The translations under genes and the position numbers were made by a program. The notes beneath the pieces were generated by a model. That model did no database searches. It was not told where the DNA came from and saw only the letters and a list, made by a program, of their open reading frames with translations. From an uncultured Lachnospiraceae bacterium (GTDB taxonomy: Bacteria > Bacillota > Clostridia > Lachnospirales > Lachnospiraceae), in NCBI GenBank assembly GCA_910577275.1, contig CAJTMW010000004.1:35223-99222 (forward strand): DNA of 64,000 nucleotides, in the 5' to 3' direction. Of this stretch, positions 53,188 to 61,773 are shown in pieces. Position 1 is the stretch's first letter; the number at the start of each line of letters is the position of its first letter.

Positions 53188-54780
53188 ATGAATCCCCTGC
53201 ACAAAAACGAGCGAATAATTTATATTCTTACCCTGTGCTACATGATTCCCTGCGGAATCCTGCTGGCCTTTAATACTGTTTTTTCCCTCTTTCAGACCAC
53301 CTATATGGAATTATATCAGGAAATAGAAAAGCCTCTTTACAAGGCCGACTCTCCTGTTTTCTTACTGCTACTGCTGTGTATTTTTATCGGGCTGTCAGCC
53401 TTTTATTTCAAAAAGCGCGCAGCTGACGAAAGGCTTTGCCGCTTATTTGAGAAAACCGCCCTTGTCTATTCGGTAATTATCTGTCTGCTGATTATTTTTA
53501 TCTACCGGGTGAATGTTGCCTGCGACAGCCAGTCCTTAAGCGATATTGCCGTTGCTTTTTTAAACGGCGACTATTCCTCCTTTTCCGGCGACGAATATCT
53601 GGTTCATTATCCCCATCAGCTCGGCATGATTGGTTTTCTGGAGCTTACCTACTTTATTTTTGGGGTAAATAATTTTACGGTTCTGCAGCTTATTAATGTG
53701 ATTGCCATCTTTTCTACCGTTTATTTTCTGCACCGGATTTCAGAGGAGTTGTTTCATGATTTCTCCGTTCAGATAATGCTGTCCATTCTCTGTTTCGGGC
53801 TCCTGCCCCTTTACCTCTACGCCACCTTTATTTACGGGGATATTCCCGGTATGGGCTTTGCCATGCCCGCCATTTATCTGGTGATACGTTATCTGAACAC
53901 CAAAAAGCGCACCCTTATCATCCCCGCCTCCCTGTGTATGGCCTTTGCGGTTTTGTTTAAATCCAACAATTCCGTGATTCTCGCCGCCGCGTTAATTATA
54001 CTGGTTCTGTATTCCATGAGCGAAAAAGACTGGTTTTCCCTTGTCTTTGCCGCCGCTTTGGTACTTCTCCCCGCTGCCGGAACCGCTCTGGTGGACTCTT
54101 ATTATGTCCGGGCTTCCGGGATTTCCGTGCTTCCGGAGGGGATTCCCAAAATCGCCTGGATTGCAATGGGCCTGCAGGAAAACGAATATCTGGAAAACGG
54201 GTGGTACAACGGCTACAACTGGGTTACTTACTCCGAGTGCGGCTTTGACACCGAAAAAACCACGCAGCTTTGCATGGAGTCCATAAAGGAATCCGTCAAT
54301 CATTTTGTTTCTTCCCCCAAATCAGGGTTCCGCTTTTTTTATAAGAAGTTTATTTCTCAGTGGAACGACCCCGGTTTTCAGTCTCAGATAACAAATGAAT
54401 GGTACAGCCGCCACAGGGACGACCACTCTCCCCTTGCCCTTTCCCTTATATACGGAAGCGGCCGGCTGATTCTCGAGGGCCTTATGAATATTTATCACTC
54501 TTTCATTTTGCTGGGAGCCTTTGCCGGCACGGTCTTTTGTATCAGAAAGCGCTCCCTTCCCGCCGCCTTCCTCATCCTCTGTATTTTCGGCGGTTATTTC
54601 TTCCACATGTTCTGGGAGGCCGGGGGGCGCTACGGCCTTGGCTACTTTGTTTTGTGTGTTCCCATAGCCGCTTACGGCTTATGGATGCTGATAAAAACCA
54701 CTCTGACCGCCTGTGAAAAGCTTGCCGCAGACCGGCCGCGAAAGGAGAATTCGAATGAAATACAAACAGATTGTTTTTGA
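53188..54780 (+). CDS. Membrane protein, probable GT-C glycosyltransferase (PMT-like)
   Basis: A 530-residue protein with about twelve helices. VNVACDSQSLSDIAVAFLNG and YLVHYPHQLGMIGFLEL near residues 115-150 form the large first loop seen in PMT/GT39-like Firmicute proteins, and FIYGDIPGMGFAMPAIYLVI follows. These proteins are thought to take sugars from polyprenyl phosphate; none has a clear function here. It overlaps the phosphatase gene by 26 bases. It is separated from the main locus by the MerR and DUF6056 genes but fits its theme. Confidence 0.75.
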   Translation: MNPLHKNERIIYILTLCYMIPCGILLAFNTVFSLFQTTYMELYQEIEKPLYKADSPVFLLLLLCIFIGLSAFYFKKRAADERLCRLFEKTALVYSVIICLLIIFIYRVNVACDSQSLSDIAVAFLNGDYSSFSGDEYLVHYPHQLGMIGFLELTYFIFGVNNFTVLQLINVIAIFSTVYFLHRISEELFHDFSVQIMLSILCFGLLPLYLYATFIYGDIPGMGFAMPAIYLVIRYLNTKKRTLIIPASLCMAFAVLFKSNNSVILAAALIILVLYSMSEKDWFSLVFAAALVLLPAAGTALVDSYYVRASGISVLPEGIPKIAWIAMGLQENEYLENGWYNGYNWVTYSECGFDTEKTTQLCMESIKESVNHFVSSPKSGFRFFYKKFISQWNDPGFQSQITNEWYSRHRDDHSPLALSLIYGSGRLILEGLMNIYHSFILLGAFAGTVFCIRKRSLPAAFLILCIFGGYFFHMFWEAGGRYGLGYFVLCVPIAAYGLWMLIKTTLTACEKLAADRPRKENSNEIQTDCF

Positions 54781-55372
54781 TATTGACGGAACCTTAATCG
54801 ACAGCGAACAGCCGATTCTCAAGTCCTTACAGGAAATGCTGCTTTCCGTTACCGGCAGAAAATATCCCTTTGAGGATTTGACCTTCTGCTTTGGGATTAC
54901 GGGGGAAGACACCCTGAAAAGGCTTGAAATTCAGGATATCCCCGCCGCCATGGAGCTGTGGCTTGACGCCCTTCGGCGGCATGAAAACGAGATGGTTCTC
55001 TATGGAGAAATCGAGGAGCTGATTTGCCGGCTTGCAAAGGACGGCTACGGGCTGGGGATTATCACCTCAAAGCCGAGAATTTTGTTTGAACAGGATTTCG
55101 GAAAATACCATATCAGCCGCTATTTTCACCCGGTCGTGTGCGCGGACGATACTTTGGAGCATAAGCCCACCTCCGGTCCTCTCTTAAAATATATGGAGCT
55201 CTCCGGCGCGGCTAAAAATGAAATTCTGTATATCGGAGACAGTATCTACGACAGCAAGTGCGCGGAAAATGCCGGCGTGGATTTTGCTCTGGCGGTATGG
55301 GGCAGCCACACGGAGGAAACGCCTGCAAATTATTACTTAAAAAATCCCATGGATTTACTGTCCGTTTTATAA
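54755..55372 (+). CDS. HAD-superfamily phosphatase (Gph/PgmB-like)
   Basis: A 205-residue haloacid-dehalogenase hydrolase with a helical cap. KQIVFDIDGTLIDSE holds the nucleophile and acid aspartates, GLGIITSKPR is motif II, and ILYIGDSIYDSKCAENAGVD is the motif III/IV metal site. It probably removes phosphate from a small sugar phosphate or phosphoglycolate. The start is the ATG at 54755, behind AAAGGAG; upstream in-frame sequence overlaps the membrane protein gene. The substrate cannot be read from sequence. Confidence 0.88.
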   Translation: MKYKQIVFDIDGTLIDSEQPILKSLQEMLLSVTGRKYPFEDLTFCFGITGEDTLKRLEIQDIPAAMELWLDALRRHENEMVLYGEIEELICRLAKDGYGLGIITSKPRILFEQDFGKYHISRYFHPVVCADDTLEHKPTSGPLLKYMELSGAAKNEILYIGDSIYDSKCAENAGVDFALAVWGSHTEETPANYYLKNPMDLLSVL

Positions 55373-55480
55373 AAATATGCTATACTTAAACCACTATAGT
55401 ATCTGCGGCAGCCGCCGGATGCGCAGGCATGCCAGCCCGGCTCGCTGTTCGCAGAAAGAAAAACATGGAGGGTACACGTT

Positions 55481-56044
55481 ATGCACGAAGGAAACGTATC
55501 AGCAGCAGAAGCGCTGCAAAAGTTGAAGGAAGGAAATCAGCGTTATTTAAACGCCGCCACCTGTCCGGGCGATGTCTCGCCGGCAATCAGGCAGAAAACC
55601 TGCGATGAGGGACAGCACCCCTACGCAATCGTCATTACCTGTTCGGATTCAAGAGTGATTCCCGAAAGCATCTTTTCCGCCGGAATCGGCGAATTGTTTG
55701 TGATTCGGGTAGCCGGCAACGTGATGGATAAGCATCAGCTTGGAAGCGTTGAATATGCCGCCGACCATCTCGGCTGCAAGCTGGTGGTGGTTCTCGGCCA
55801 TGAGCATTGCGGCGCGGTGGGAGCCGCTATGGGTCATGTTCCCGAGGGCTTTGTAAAGTACATAACCGACGAGATTAAAAGGGCAATCGGCGACGAGGCC
55901 GACGAGTACCGCGCCTGCTGCCTCAATGTTGCCCAGAGCGTAGCCGTTATCAAAGAAAGCCTTGGCGTTAAGGATGACGGCGAGCTTAAGGTTTGCGGCG
56001 CTTTCTATCATATTGGAAGCGGCGAGGTTGAATATCTCGACTGA
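55481..56044 (+). CDS. Beta-class carbonic anhydrase
   Basis: A 187-residue zinc enzyme interconverting CO2 and bicarbonate in the cytoplasm. TCSDSRVIPE supplies Cys54 and the Asp-Arg dyad. GHEHCGAVGAA supplies His107 and Cys110. VIRVAGNVMDKHQLGSVEYA is conserved. Length and motifs are normal. It has its own ribosome site (GGAGG, nine bases before ATG) and a 108-base leader with no obvious promoter of good quality. A bidirectional hairpin terminator follows at 56131. Confidence 0.93.
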   Translation: MHEGNVSAAEALQKLKEGNQRYLNAATCPGDVSPAIRQKTCDEGQHPYAIVITCSDSRVIPESIFSAGIGELFVIRVAGNVMDKHQLGSVEYAADHLGCKLVVVLGHEHCGAVGAAMGHVPEGFVKYITDEIKRAIGDEADEYRACCLNVAQSVAVIKESLGVKDDGELKVCGAFYHIGSGEVEYLD

Positions 56045-56130
56045 TTTTCATTTATTATTGGCTTGTCTGTACGCCTTGCTGCCGGGTCTTACCGTCAGTC
56101 TTATATGATTTCCAGAAATATTGTATTATA

Positions 56131-56166
56131 AAAGGAACTGCTGTGAAACCTGGCAGTTCCTTTTTT
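56131..56166. terminator. Intrinsic terminator between convergent genes
   Basis: An 11-bp stem, AAAGGAACTGC (56131-56141) with its complement at 56153-56163, closes an 11-base loop and is followed by T residues to 56166. The A-run on the left allows use from the other side too. It ends the carbonic anhydrase transcript. Confidence 0.85.
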
Positions 56167-56199
56167 CGCATAAATGCCCGAAGCCGCTTTGAGACCGGC

Positions 56200-56979
56200 T
56201 TAATACCCCAAAATATCATAGGCGTCATAAGCATGGCTGAAATGATAGCCAAGCTTTTCGGAGAGCCCCACGGACCACAGGTTCCGCGCGTCCCAGCTCG
56301 GATACCACCCGCGGATTAAGCATTCCAGAACCAGCCTTGCGCCGCAGGCCGTGGCAAGTCCCCTTCTCCTGTATTCCTCTCTGGTGCCGATTTCGATTTC
56401 AATGCCTCCCTCATAGCTTGAATAAGAGGACGCCCCTGCCGCAATCTCGCCGTCCTTTAAGACAACTGCGCCCAGCCCCAGGCGGCGGTATTCTTCCCAT
56501 GTCTCATACTGGGATACAAAATCCCGGGACCACTCCTCCTTAAGGCACCCTGTATAAAGCGCCTCGTCAATCAGCTTCAGCTCACAGCCTTCCGGCAGAT
56601 TGGCCGCCATGGCTGCCAGCTTTTCTCTGTCAAAGATATCCCCTTCCTTTTTGATGGCGTACCGCGTTACCTTATTTGCCTTTTCGCCGTAAACCTCCTC
56701 AATCACCTCTGCCCATTCCCCGTTTTGCGGAACCATTATGATAAAATCCGATGAGCGCCAGTCCGGCTTGAAGCTTACCAGCTCCCTGTCCGGCTGCCCC
56801 GCAAAGAAGCAGAAGTCCCCCAGAATCACCATTGCCGAAAGCGGCTCCTCTCTGTCTGTCACATAGATTTTCCCCATAACGCCCTGCATCGCCGACCAGA
56901 TTAAGGACTCCTCCCAGCCCTTAAACAGCTCCCCGATTTTTTCCGTACCCTTAGTCTCGTAAATCATTTCATTCCTCAT
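56200..56979 (-). CDS. GNAT-family acetyltransferase (PF12746-like)
   Basis: A 259-residue protein. The C-terminal GNAT domain has EIEIGTREEYRRRGLATACGARLVLE as the acetyl-CoA loop and WDARNLWSVGLSEKLGYHF as the end strand. The N-terminal half is the helper domain found in the Firmicute GNAT group PF12746. It overlaps the permease stop by four bases (ATGA), so it is co-translated with the Bce-type transporter. Known members modify small molecules; acetylation of a peptide antibiotic is an inference from its position. Confidence 0.83.
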   Translation of the reverse strand: MRNEMIYETKGTEKIGELFKGWEESLIWSAMQGVMGKIYVTDREEPLSAMVILGDFCFFAGQPDRELVSFKPDWRSSDFIIMVPQNGEWAEVIEEVYGEKANKVTRYAIKKEGDIFDREKLAAMAANLPEGCELKLIDEALYTGCLKEEWSRDFVSQYETWEEYRRLGLGAVVLKDGEIAAGASSYSSYEGGIEIEIGTREEYRRRGLATACGARLVLECLIRGWYPSWDARNLWSVGLSEKLGYHFSHAYDAYDILGY

Positions 56980-59075
56980 TTTCCTGCAATTTTTTCTTCC
57001 ACATTGCGCTTAAAGCTCACATAAGTAACCATAAAGTAAACCAGATAAATACTGAAAAACAGCAAAATACTCCTGGCAAAAAACTTTACCGGCGACGCCG
57101 GAACTCCCGTCATCTCCACAAAAATCCTGCTGGCATATAAAATCATTTTCCCGCTGATAATGACGGCAAGGAGCGCCGGACACAAATAGTAAGCCGACAG
57201 CTGTTTTAATATCAGACGGTTAATCTGCCCCCGCTCCAGTCCCAGCTTCGCCAGAACGTCATAGCGGTAACGGTATTTTGCGGAATCGCTGAGCTGCTGC
57301 ACCGACAGCACGGTCACCGCAACGCAGACGAAAACCAGACCGATATAAAAGAGCGGGATTATCAGGGAAGCCAGCATATACTTCACCTCCGGAATCAGGT
57401 TATCCCTCACCAGATTTTCCACCGCGTAATTGATGATATTGTCGGAGCCGCAGCGCAGAAAGTTTCCATCCTCATACAAATCCTCAAGGCCCGGATTTTC
57501 TGCAAACGGCAAATCCTCCTGCCGAAGCAGCGCGTCCAGCTTTTTCCGCAAATCCTTTGAAACCCCTCCGCTGACCTTAACCGCCAGCTCCAGGTAATAA
57601 GGCTTCATCCTTTTTATCACGGTATCCGGTACTACAATAACATAATCCGCACCGTTATGTCCATCCTGAGAAAAAGAATCTCCGCAAACCCCCGCGCATT
57701 TCAGATAGTCCCCCTTCTGCGCACCCCAAATTTCCATATCGCCGCATATCTCCTGAAACTCCTCCGCAAGCCTTGGCTTTACCTGCACCAGAAACTCATC
57801 GGGATTTAACCTGACTTCCCTATAGCCCAGCATTTTCCGAAGGTGATTATAATCGGAAATACCCATATAAGTATCGTATTCATAATAAACATTCTGATTT
57901 TGCAGAAAATTTTTAATCTTAACGCTGTCAGGGCTTCCGTCCTCTGCCCAAAAAATGGTTCCGTAGTTCTTCGTATGGGTAAGGGCAAAGGTGTTTACCC
58001 GATTTTCCTCATCTGTATAAATATGATAAGCAAAGTACTCCCTCACCTTTGCGTTTTCTTCGATGACCTTCTTTTCCTCCGCGAAATCATTTTCCGTATC
58101 CCCGCTCCATATCTGGATATCAAAAGGAAACTTATCGTCCAGAACCGTATTTTCATATTCGCTGAACATCAGCGCAATGGATGCCCCCATAAGCGCCAGC
58201 GTAAACAGCGCCGTCAGCGTTCCCATGGTAAACTGCATGGTACGGATTTTGGAGGCGAACTGACGCAGCAAAAACAGATTCTGCCCCCTGTAAATTCCTT
58301 CCCCTTTTCCCCGCACATAGCAGATAATCCACGCCGAAATCCCGATATAAAACAGGTAAATCGTAAGCACCAGCCCCGTAAGAAAGACAAGCGTTTCCTC
58401 CGTACTTTCAAGACCTCCGAACCACCGCCAGAACATGAGAATAAAAATGACGGACAGGGGAAACAAAATCCTCTTAACCTCCTCATTCTTTTCCCGGATT
58501 TCCTCGTTCTGACGTCTGGCATTCATCAGGCTCTGAATACTCATCTTCTTAAATTTTCGCCGGCAACGCAGCAGAGCCAGCAAAAAGCACCCTCCGTAAC
58601 ACAAAGTCGTCATCAGAATCGTTCCCTTATGAAAGCTGATATGCAGCCGGTATTCCATCCGCACCATGGCAAACATCACCGTCATAAGAACCTGCTGCAG
58701 CAATATGCCGAGTAAAATCCCTGCAAGAAAGGAAACGCCCCCGAGAAGCAGATTTTCCTGCATATAAAGCCTGGAAATCGTCCTCTTTTTCATGCCCAAA
58801 AGCAGATAAATGCCGAACTCCCCGCTTCTTTTTTCCAGCATAAACCGAACCATATAGTGAATCAGCCACACCACAATCAGCATGATAAAAAAGGTGGCAA
58901 ACCCAATCATCATTTCCATAATACTGTCCGTTTCCAGCTGCTTTATTAATTCATTCTGAAAAATCAGACTGTTGAAGGCATACATGAGAGCCGTTATCAA
59001 AGTCATGGTCAGCATATAAACCGTATAATCCCGCATGGAGCGTTTCATATTGCGAAAGCCGAGTTTAGCGAGCAT
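56976..59075 (-). CDS. bceB: Bce-type ABC transporter permease (FtsX family)
   Basis: A permease of about 699 residues with ten membrane helices in the BceB pattern. One N-terminal helix and two groups of spans flank a large extracellular domain (residues about 310-520) that recognises peptide antibiotics such as bacitracin in known systems. FtsX-type FYIGLVFVCVAVTVLSVQQ lies near the C terminus. The ATG at 59075 (MLAKLGFRNMKRS) lies 11 bases after GGAGG; a GTG at 59087 overlaps that site. It overlaps the ATPase gene end by 11 bases. Expected role: removing a lipid-II-binding peptide from its target with signalling to the kinase. Confidence 0.88.
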   Translation of the reverse strand: MLAKLGFRNMKRSMRDYTVYMLTMTLITALMYAFNSLIFQNELIKQLETDSIMEMMIGFATFFIMLIVVWLIHYMVRFMLEKRSGEFGIYLLLGMKKRTISRLYMQENLLLGGVSFLAGILLGILLQQVLMTVMFAMVRMEYRLHISFHKGTILMTTLCYGGCFLLALLRCRRKFKKMSIQSLMNARRQNEEIREKNEEVKRILFPLSVIFILMFWRWFGGLESTEETLVFLTGLVLTIYLFYIGISAWIICYVRGKGEGIYRGQNLFLLRQFASKIRTMQFTMGTLTALFTLALMGASIALMFSEYENTVLDDKFPFDIQIWSGDTENDFAEEKKVIEENAKVREYFAYHIYTDEENRVNTFALTHTKNYGTIFWAEDGSPDSVKIKNFLQNQNVYYEYDTYMGISDYNHLRKMLGYREVRLNPDEFLVQVKPRLAEEFQEICGDMEIWGAQKGDYLKCAGVCGDSFSQDGHNGADYVIVVPDTVIKRMKPYYLELAVKVSGGVSKDLRKKLDALLRQEDLPFAENPGLEDLYEDGNFLRCGSDNIINYAVENLVRDNLIPEVKYMLASLIIPLFYIGLVFVCVAVTVLSVQQLSDSAKYRYRYDVLAKLGLERGQINRLILKQLSAYYLCPALLAVIISGKMILYASRIFVEMTGVPASPVKFFARSILLFFSIYLVYFMVTYVSFKRNVEEKIAGK

Positions 59076-59847
59076 CTGACAATTCACCTCCCGTTAAGGA
59101 CAGCACATCCAGAATATCCTGCAAAAAGCTCCTGCCCGGCGCATCTCCCCTCACCAGCTCATGAAAAATTTTCCCGTCCTTCAAAAATAAAATCCGGCTG
59201 CAATAGCTGGCGGAAAAAGCGTCGTGAGTGACCATTAAAATGGTAGCCCCCATGTTCCGGTTCAAATCCGTAAAGGTTTCAAGCAACGTCTGCGCCGAGC
59301 GGGAATCAAGAGCCCCCGTAGGCTCGTCGGCCAGAAGGAGCTTCGGGTGATTTACCAGCGCCCTGGCGCAGGCGCAGCGCTGCTTCTGCCCGCCGGAAAC
59401 CTGATAGGGAAACTTATCCCTGATGTCCTCTATACGAAGGAGTTTTAGCATTCTCGTACTTTCCTCCTGAATCTCCTTTTTCCCCCTGTCCTGCAAGGTA
59501 AGGGCAAGCACGATATTTTCTTCAATGGTAAGGGTATCCAGCAGATTATACTCCTGAAAAACAAACCCCAGATTTTTCTTCCGAAAATCCGACAGCTTAT
59601 CCTCATTCATCTCCGTAATGTCCGTATCTTCATAATAGATATGACCCGCCGTCACCCTGTCTATGGTGGCAAGCACATTGAGGAGCGTGGTTTTCCCCGA
59701 GCCGGAAGCCCCCATCACCCCCACAAATTCCCCTTTTTCCACATGGAAGCTGACACGGTCGATTGCCTTCGTCACGTTCGACGCGTTTCCATAGTATTTT
59801 TCGATGTCGCATACCCTGATGTAATTATTTTTATTGGGATTACTCAT
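59065..59847 (-). CDS. bceA: Bce-type ABC transporter ATPase
   Basis: A 260-residue ATPase. Walker A is GASGSGKTT near residue 49, the signature VSGGQKQRCACARAL, Walker B LLLADEPTGALD, and MVTHDAFSASYC has the switch histidine. It matches BceA/YtsC-like proteins partnered with FtsX permeases. The start is the ATG at 59847; an upstream in-frame extension of 30 residues is not conserved. A kinase-gene terminator lies upstream, so it likely has its own promoter induced by the response regulator. A TAGAAT-like -10 is visible near 59965, without a clear -35. Confidence 0.92.
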   Translation of the reverse strand: MSNPNKNNYIRVCDIEKYYGNASNVTKAIDRVSFHVEKGEFVGVMGASGSGKTTLLNVLATIDRVTAGHIYYEDTDITEMNEDKLSDFRKKNLGFVFQEYNLLDTLTIEENIVLALTLQDRGKKEIQEESTRMLKLLRIEDIRDKFPYQVSGGQKQRCACARALVNHPKLLLADEPTGALDSRSAQTLLETFTDLNRNMGATILMVTHDAFSASYCSRILFLKDGKIFHELVRGDAPGRSFLQDILDVLSLTGGELSDAR

Positions 59848-59989
59848 GATAATAACCCTGCCTTTCTCTCTCCCTGCAGCTTTTTCCGCAAGTCTCAAAT
59901 TTGCCTCGTCTTCTGCGCAGCCAAAGACGGATAGCACCCTTTTTATACCGGCCGGTTTTATTCTATCATTGCCGAACCTTCTTTCCTAT

Positions 59990-60039
59990 AAAAAAAGATT
60001 GCGGTAATCTTACTTTTTTGAAAGATAACCGCAATCTTT
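59990..60039 (-). terminator. Intrinsic terminator after the sensor kinase gene
   Basis: On the minus strand a stem of 12 perfect pairs (60028-60039 with 59994-60005), extended by further pairs with one mismatch, is followed by seven T residues (59996-59990). It separates the regulatory genes from the transporter genes. Confidence 0.85.
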
Positions 60040-60043
60040 ACAT

Positions 60044-61105
60044 TTATTCCCTTTTTATATAATTGCTTACGGGAAATTCCATCAGCATTTCGGTTCCCTG
60101 CCCCGGCATGGACCTTGCCCATAACCCGATTCCCAGCTTATCGCACAGCCGCTTACAAAGATAAAGCCCCATACCTGTGGCCTGCTTATGGCTGCGCCCG
60201 TTGCTTCCGGTGAAGCCCTTCTCAAAAATCCGGGGCAGCTCCTCTGGCAAAATCCCGACGCCGTTGTCCTCGAACGTCAGTATTACCCCGTCCTTTTCCC
60301 GCCTCGTATAAATATGGAGCGCCAAAGTCCTTTCTTCACTTCGGTACTTCACGCTGTTTCCTGCCATCTGATTTAATATGAAGGCAATCCACTTTCCGTC
60401 TGTGTAAACCATATCCTTACATTCTACCTTCACCCTCACCTGATGCTGAATCAAAAGCAGTCTGTTCTTCGCCAGAACCTCCTCCGCAACCTCCTGCAAG
60501 TCCGTCTTTTGAATCAGAAAATCCTTATAGACATTTTCCATTCTGGCATAGTAAAGCACCATATCCACGTAATTTTCCGTTTTCTGGTTTTCAAGACTGA
60601 TTTCGCGGAGGATTTCTTTTGCGGGCGCTAGACCGAAAAGCGGCTGCGCTGAGGTTATGTCTCCCTTCCGCCGCCTCTCGCAGAGAAGCGCAATACCGGT
60701 AATCGGCGCTTTGATTTCATGCACCCAGCTTTCAATGTATTCCCGGTAATCCCTCTGGGCGTCCTCCAGCTCCCGTATTCTCTCAATCACCGCCTTGTTG
60801 GAAAAATGCAGCATCTCCCCGTACAGCCTGTCCTCAAGGCGGTACGAATACGGCAGTAATTCCCCCAGAAGATACCTCTGGTCAATATTTTCAAGAACCT
60901 TTTCGATTTCATCAAAATATCTTTTTCGCCCATAATAGGTAACAAGCAGCCAGCAGGCCAGAATAACCGCCCAAAAAATCAGTATTAACAGAATCCCTGT
61001 ACTGCCATAACCTGTCAGGCTTAAAAATGCCGACAATGCTCCCATGCATATCACATGCATGATAAGAAGCATAAACCTGTCTTTCAGAAACGGAATCAGC
61101 TTCAT
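60044..61105 (-). CDS. bceS: BceS-like sensor histidine kinase
   Basis: A 353-residue intramembrane-sensing kinase. Two close helices (residues about 13-60) leave almost no outside loop, as in BceS, where the partner transporter senses the drug. SWVHEIKAPITGIALLCERR carries the phospho-accepting His near 129. FEDNGVGILPEELPRIFEKG and TGMGLYLCKRLCDKLG form the ATP-binding lid. It overlaps the response regulator gene by four bases. Confidence 0.92.
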   Translation of the reverse strand: MKLIPFLKDRFMLLIMHVICMGALSAFLSLTGYGSTGILLILIFWAVILACWLLVTYYGRKRYFDEIEKVLENIDQRYLLGELLPYSYRLEDRLYGEMLHFSNKAVIERIRELEDAQRDYREYIESWVHEIKAPITGIALLCERRRKGDITSAQPLFGLAPAKEILREISLENQKTENYVDMVLYYARMENVYKDFLIQKTDLQEVAEEVLAKNRLLLIQHQVRVKVECKDMVYTDGKWIAFILNQMAGNSVKYRSEERTLALHIYTRREKDGVILTFEDNGVGILPEELPRIFEKGFTGSNGRSHKQATGMGLYLCKRLCDKLGIGLWARSMPGQGTEMLMEFPVSNYIKRE

Positions 61106-61773
61106 ATTCTGTATCCTATTCCCCTTTTTGTTTCAAGAAAGTCCTGTACGCCGATTCCTTTCAGCTTATCGCGGATTCTGGCCACGTGGACGCTCAATGT
61201 ATTGTCATCAATGAAAATCCGGTTTTCCCACAAATACTCTATCAGGTCCATTCTGGAAACAAATTCTCCCGGACGCTGAAATAACTGATAAAGAATTTTC
61301 ATCTCGCTTTTCGTCAGCTCCGCATGATTATTTCCATATGCCAGAGAACACCCGGCAATATCCAGCTCCACGCCGTGATGAGCAAACTTTGTGTTTTCCT
61401 TTTCCGCCGCCCCTCCGGCTCTCTTAAGCACCGCCGCAATTCTCGCCAGAAGAAGGGGCGGCTGATAGGGCTTTGTAATGTAGTCATCCCCGCCCTTTAA
61501 CATTCCCGTAAGCTCGTCCATGGAATCCGTGCGGCTGGTCAGGAAGATAACAGGCACATCCATCCGCTCCCTTATCCGGGTGCAGACATCGAAGCCGGAA
61601 ATCCCCGGGAGATTCACATCCAGTAAGATTAAATCCGGGTTCTCCGCCTGTATCTGCTCCGGGATATTCTCAAAGCCGGTTAAGGAAACCGCCTCATATA
61701 AGGCGCTTTCTAAAAGGATTTTCAGTTCCCTCCTTATGAGGGGGTCGTCTTCTATGATTAATATTTTGCGCAT
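61102..61773 (-). CDS. bceR: BceR-like response regulator (OmpR family)
   Basis: A 223-residue regulator. The receiver domain has EDDPLIRRELKILL and the phosphorylated Asp near residue 51 in LILLDVNLPGISGFDV, with TSRTDSMDELTGMLKGGDDYITKPYQ downstream. The C-terminal winged helix (TKSEMKILYQLFQRPGEFVS, then LSVHVARIRDKLKGIG) binds DNA. It should activate the transporter genes at 59847-56976. Its ATG overlaps the SEC-C gene stop in a TAATG, so it is coupled to that gene. Confidence 0.93.
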   Translation of the reverse strand: MRKILIIEDDPLIRRELKILLESALYEAVSLTGFENIPEQIQAENPDLILLDVNLPGISGFDVCTRIRERMDVPVIFLTSRTDSMDELTGMLKGGDDYITKPYQPPLLLARIAAVLKRAGGAAEKENTKFAHHGVELDIAGCSLAYGNNHAELTKSEMKILYQLFQRPGEFVSRMDLIEYLWENRIFIDDNTLSVHVARIRDKLKGIGVQDFLETKRGIGYRI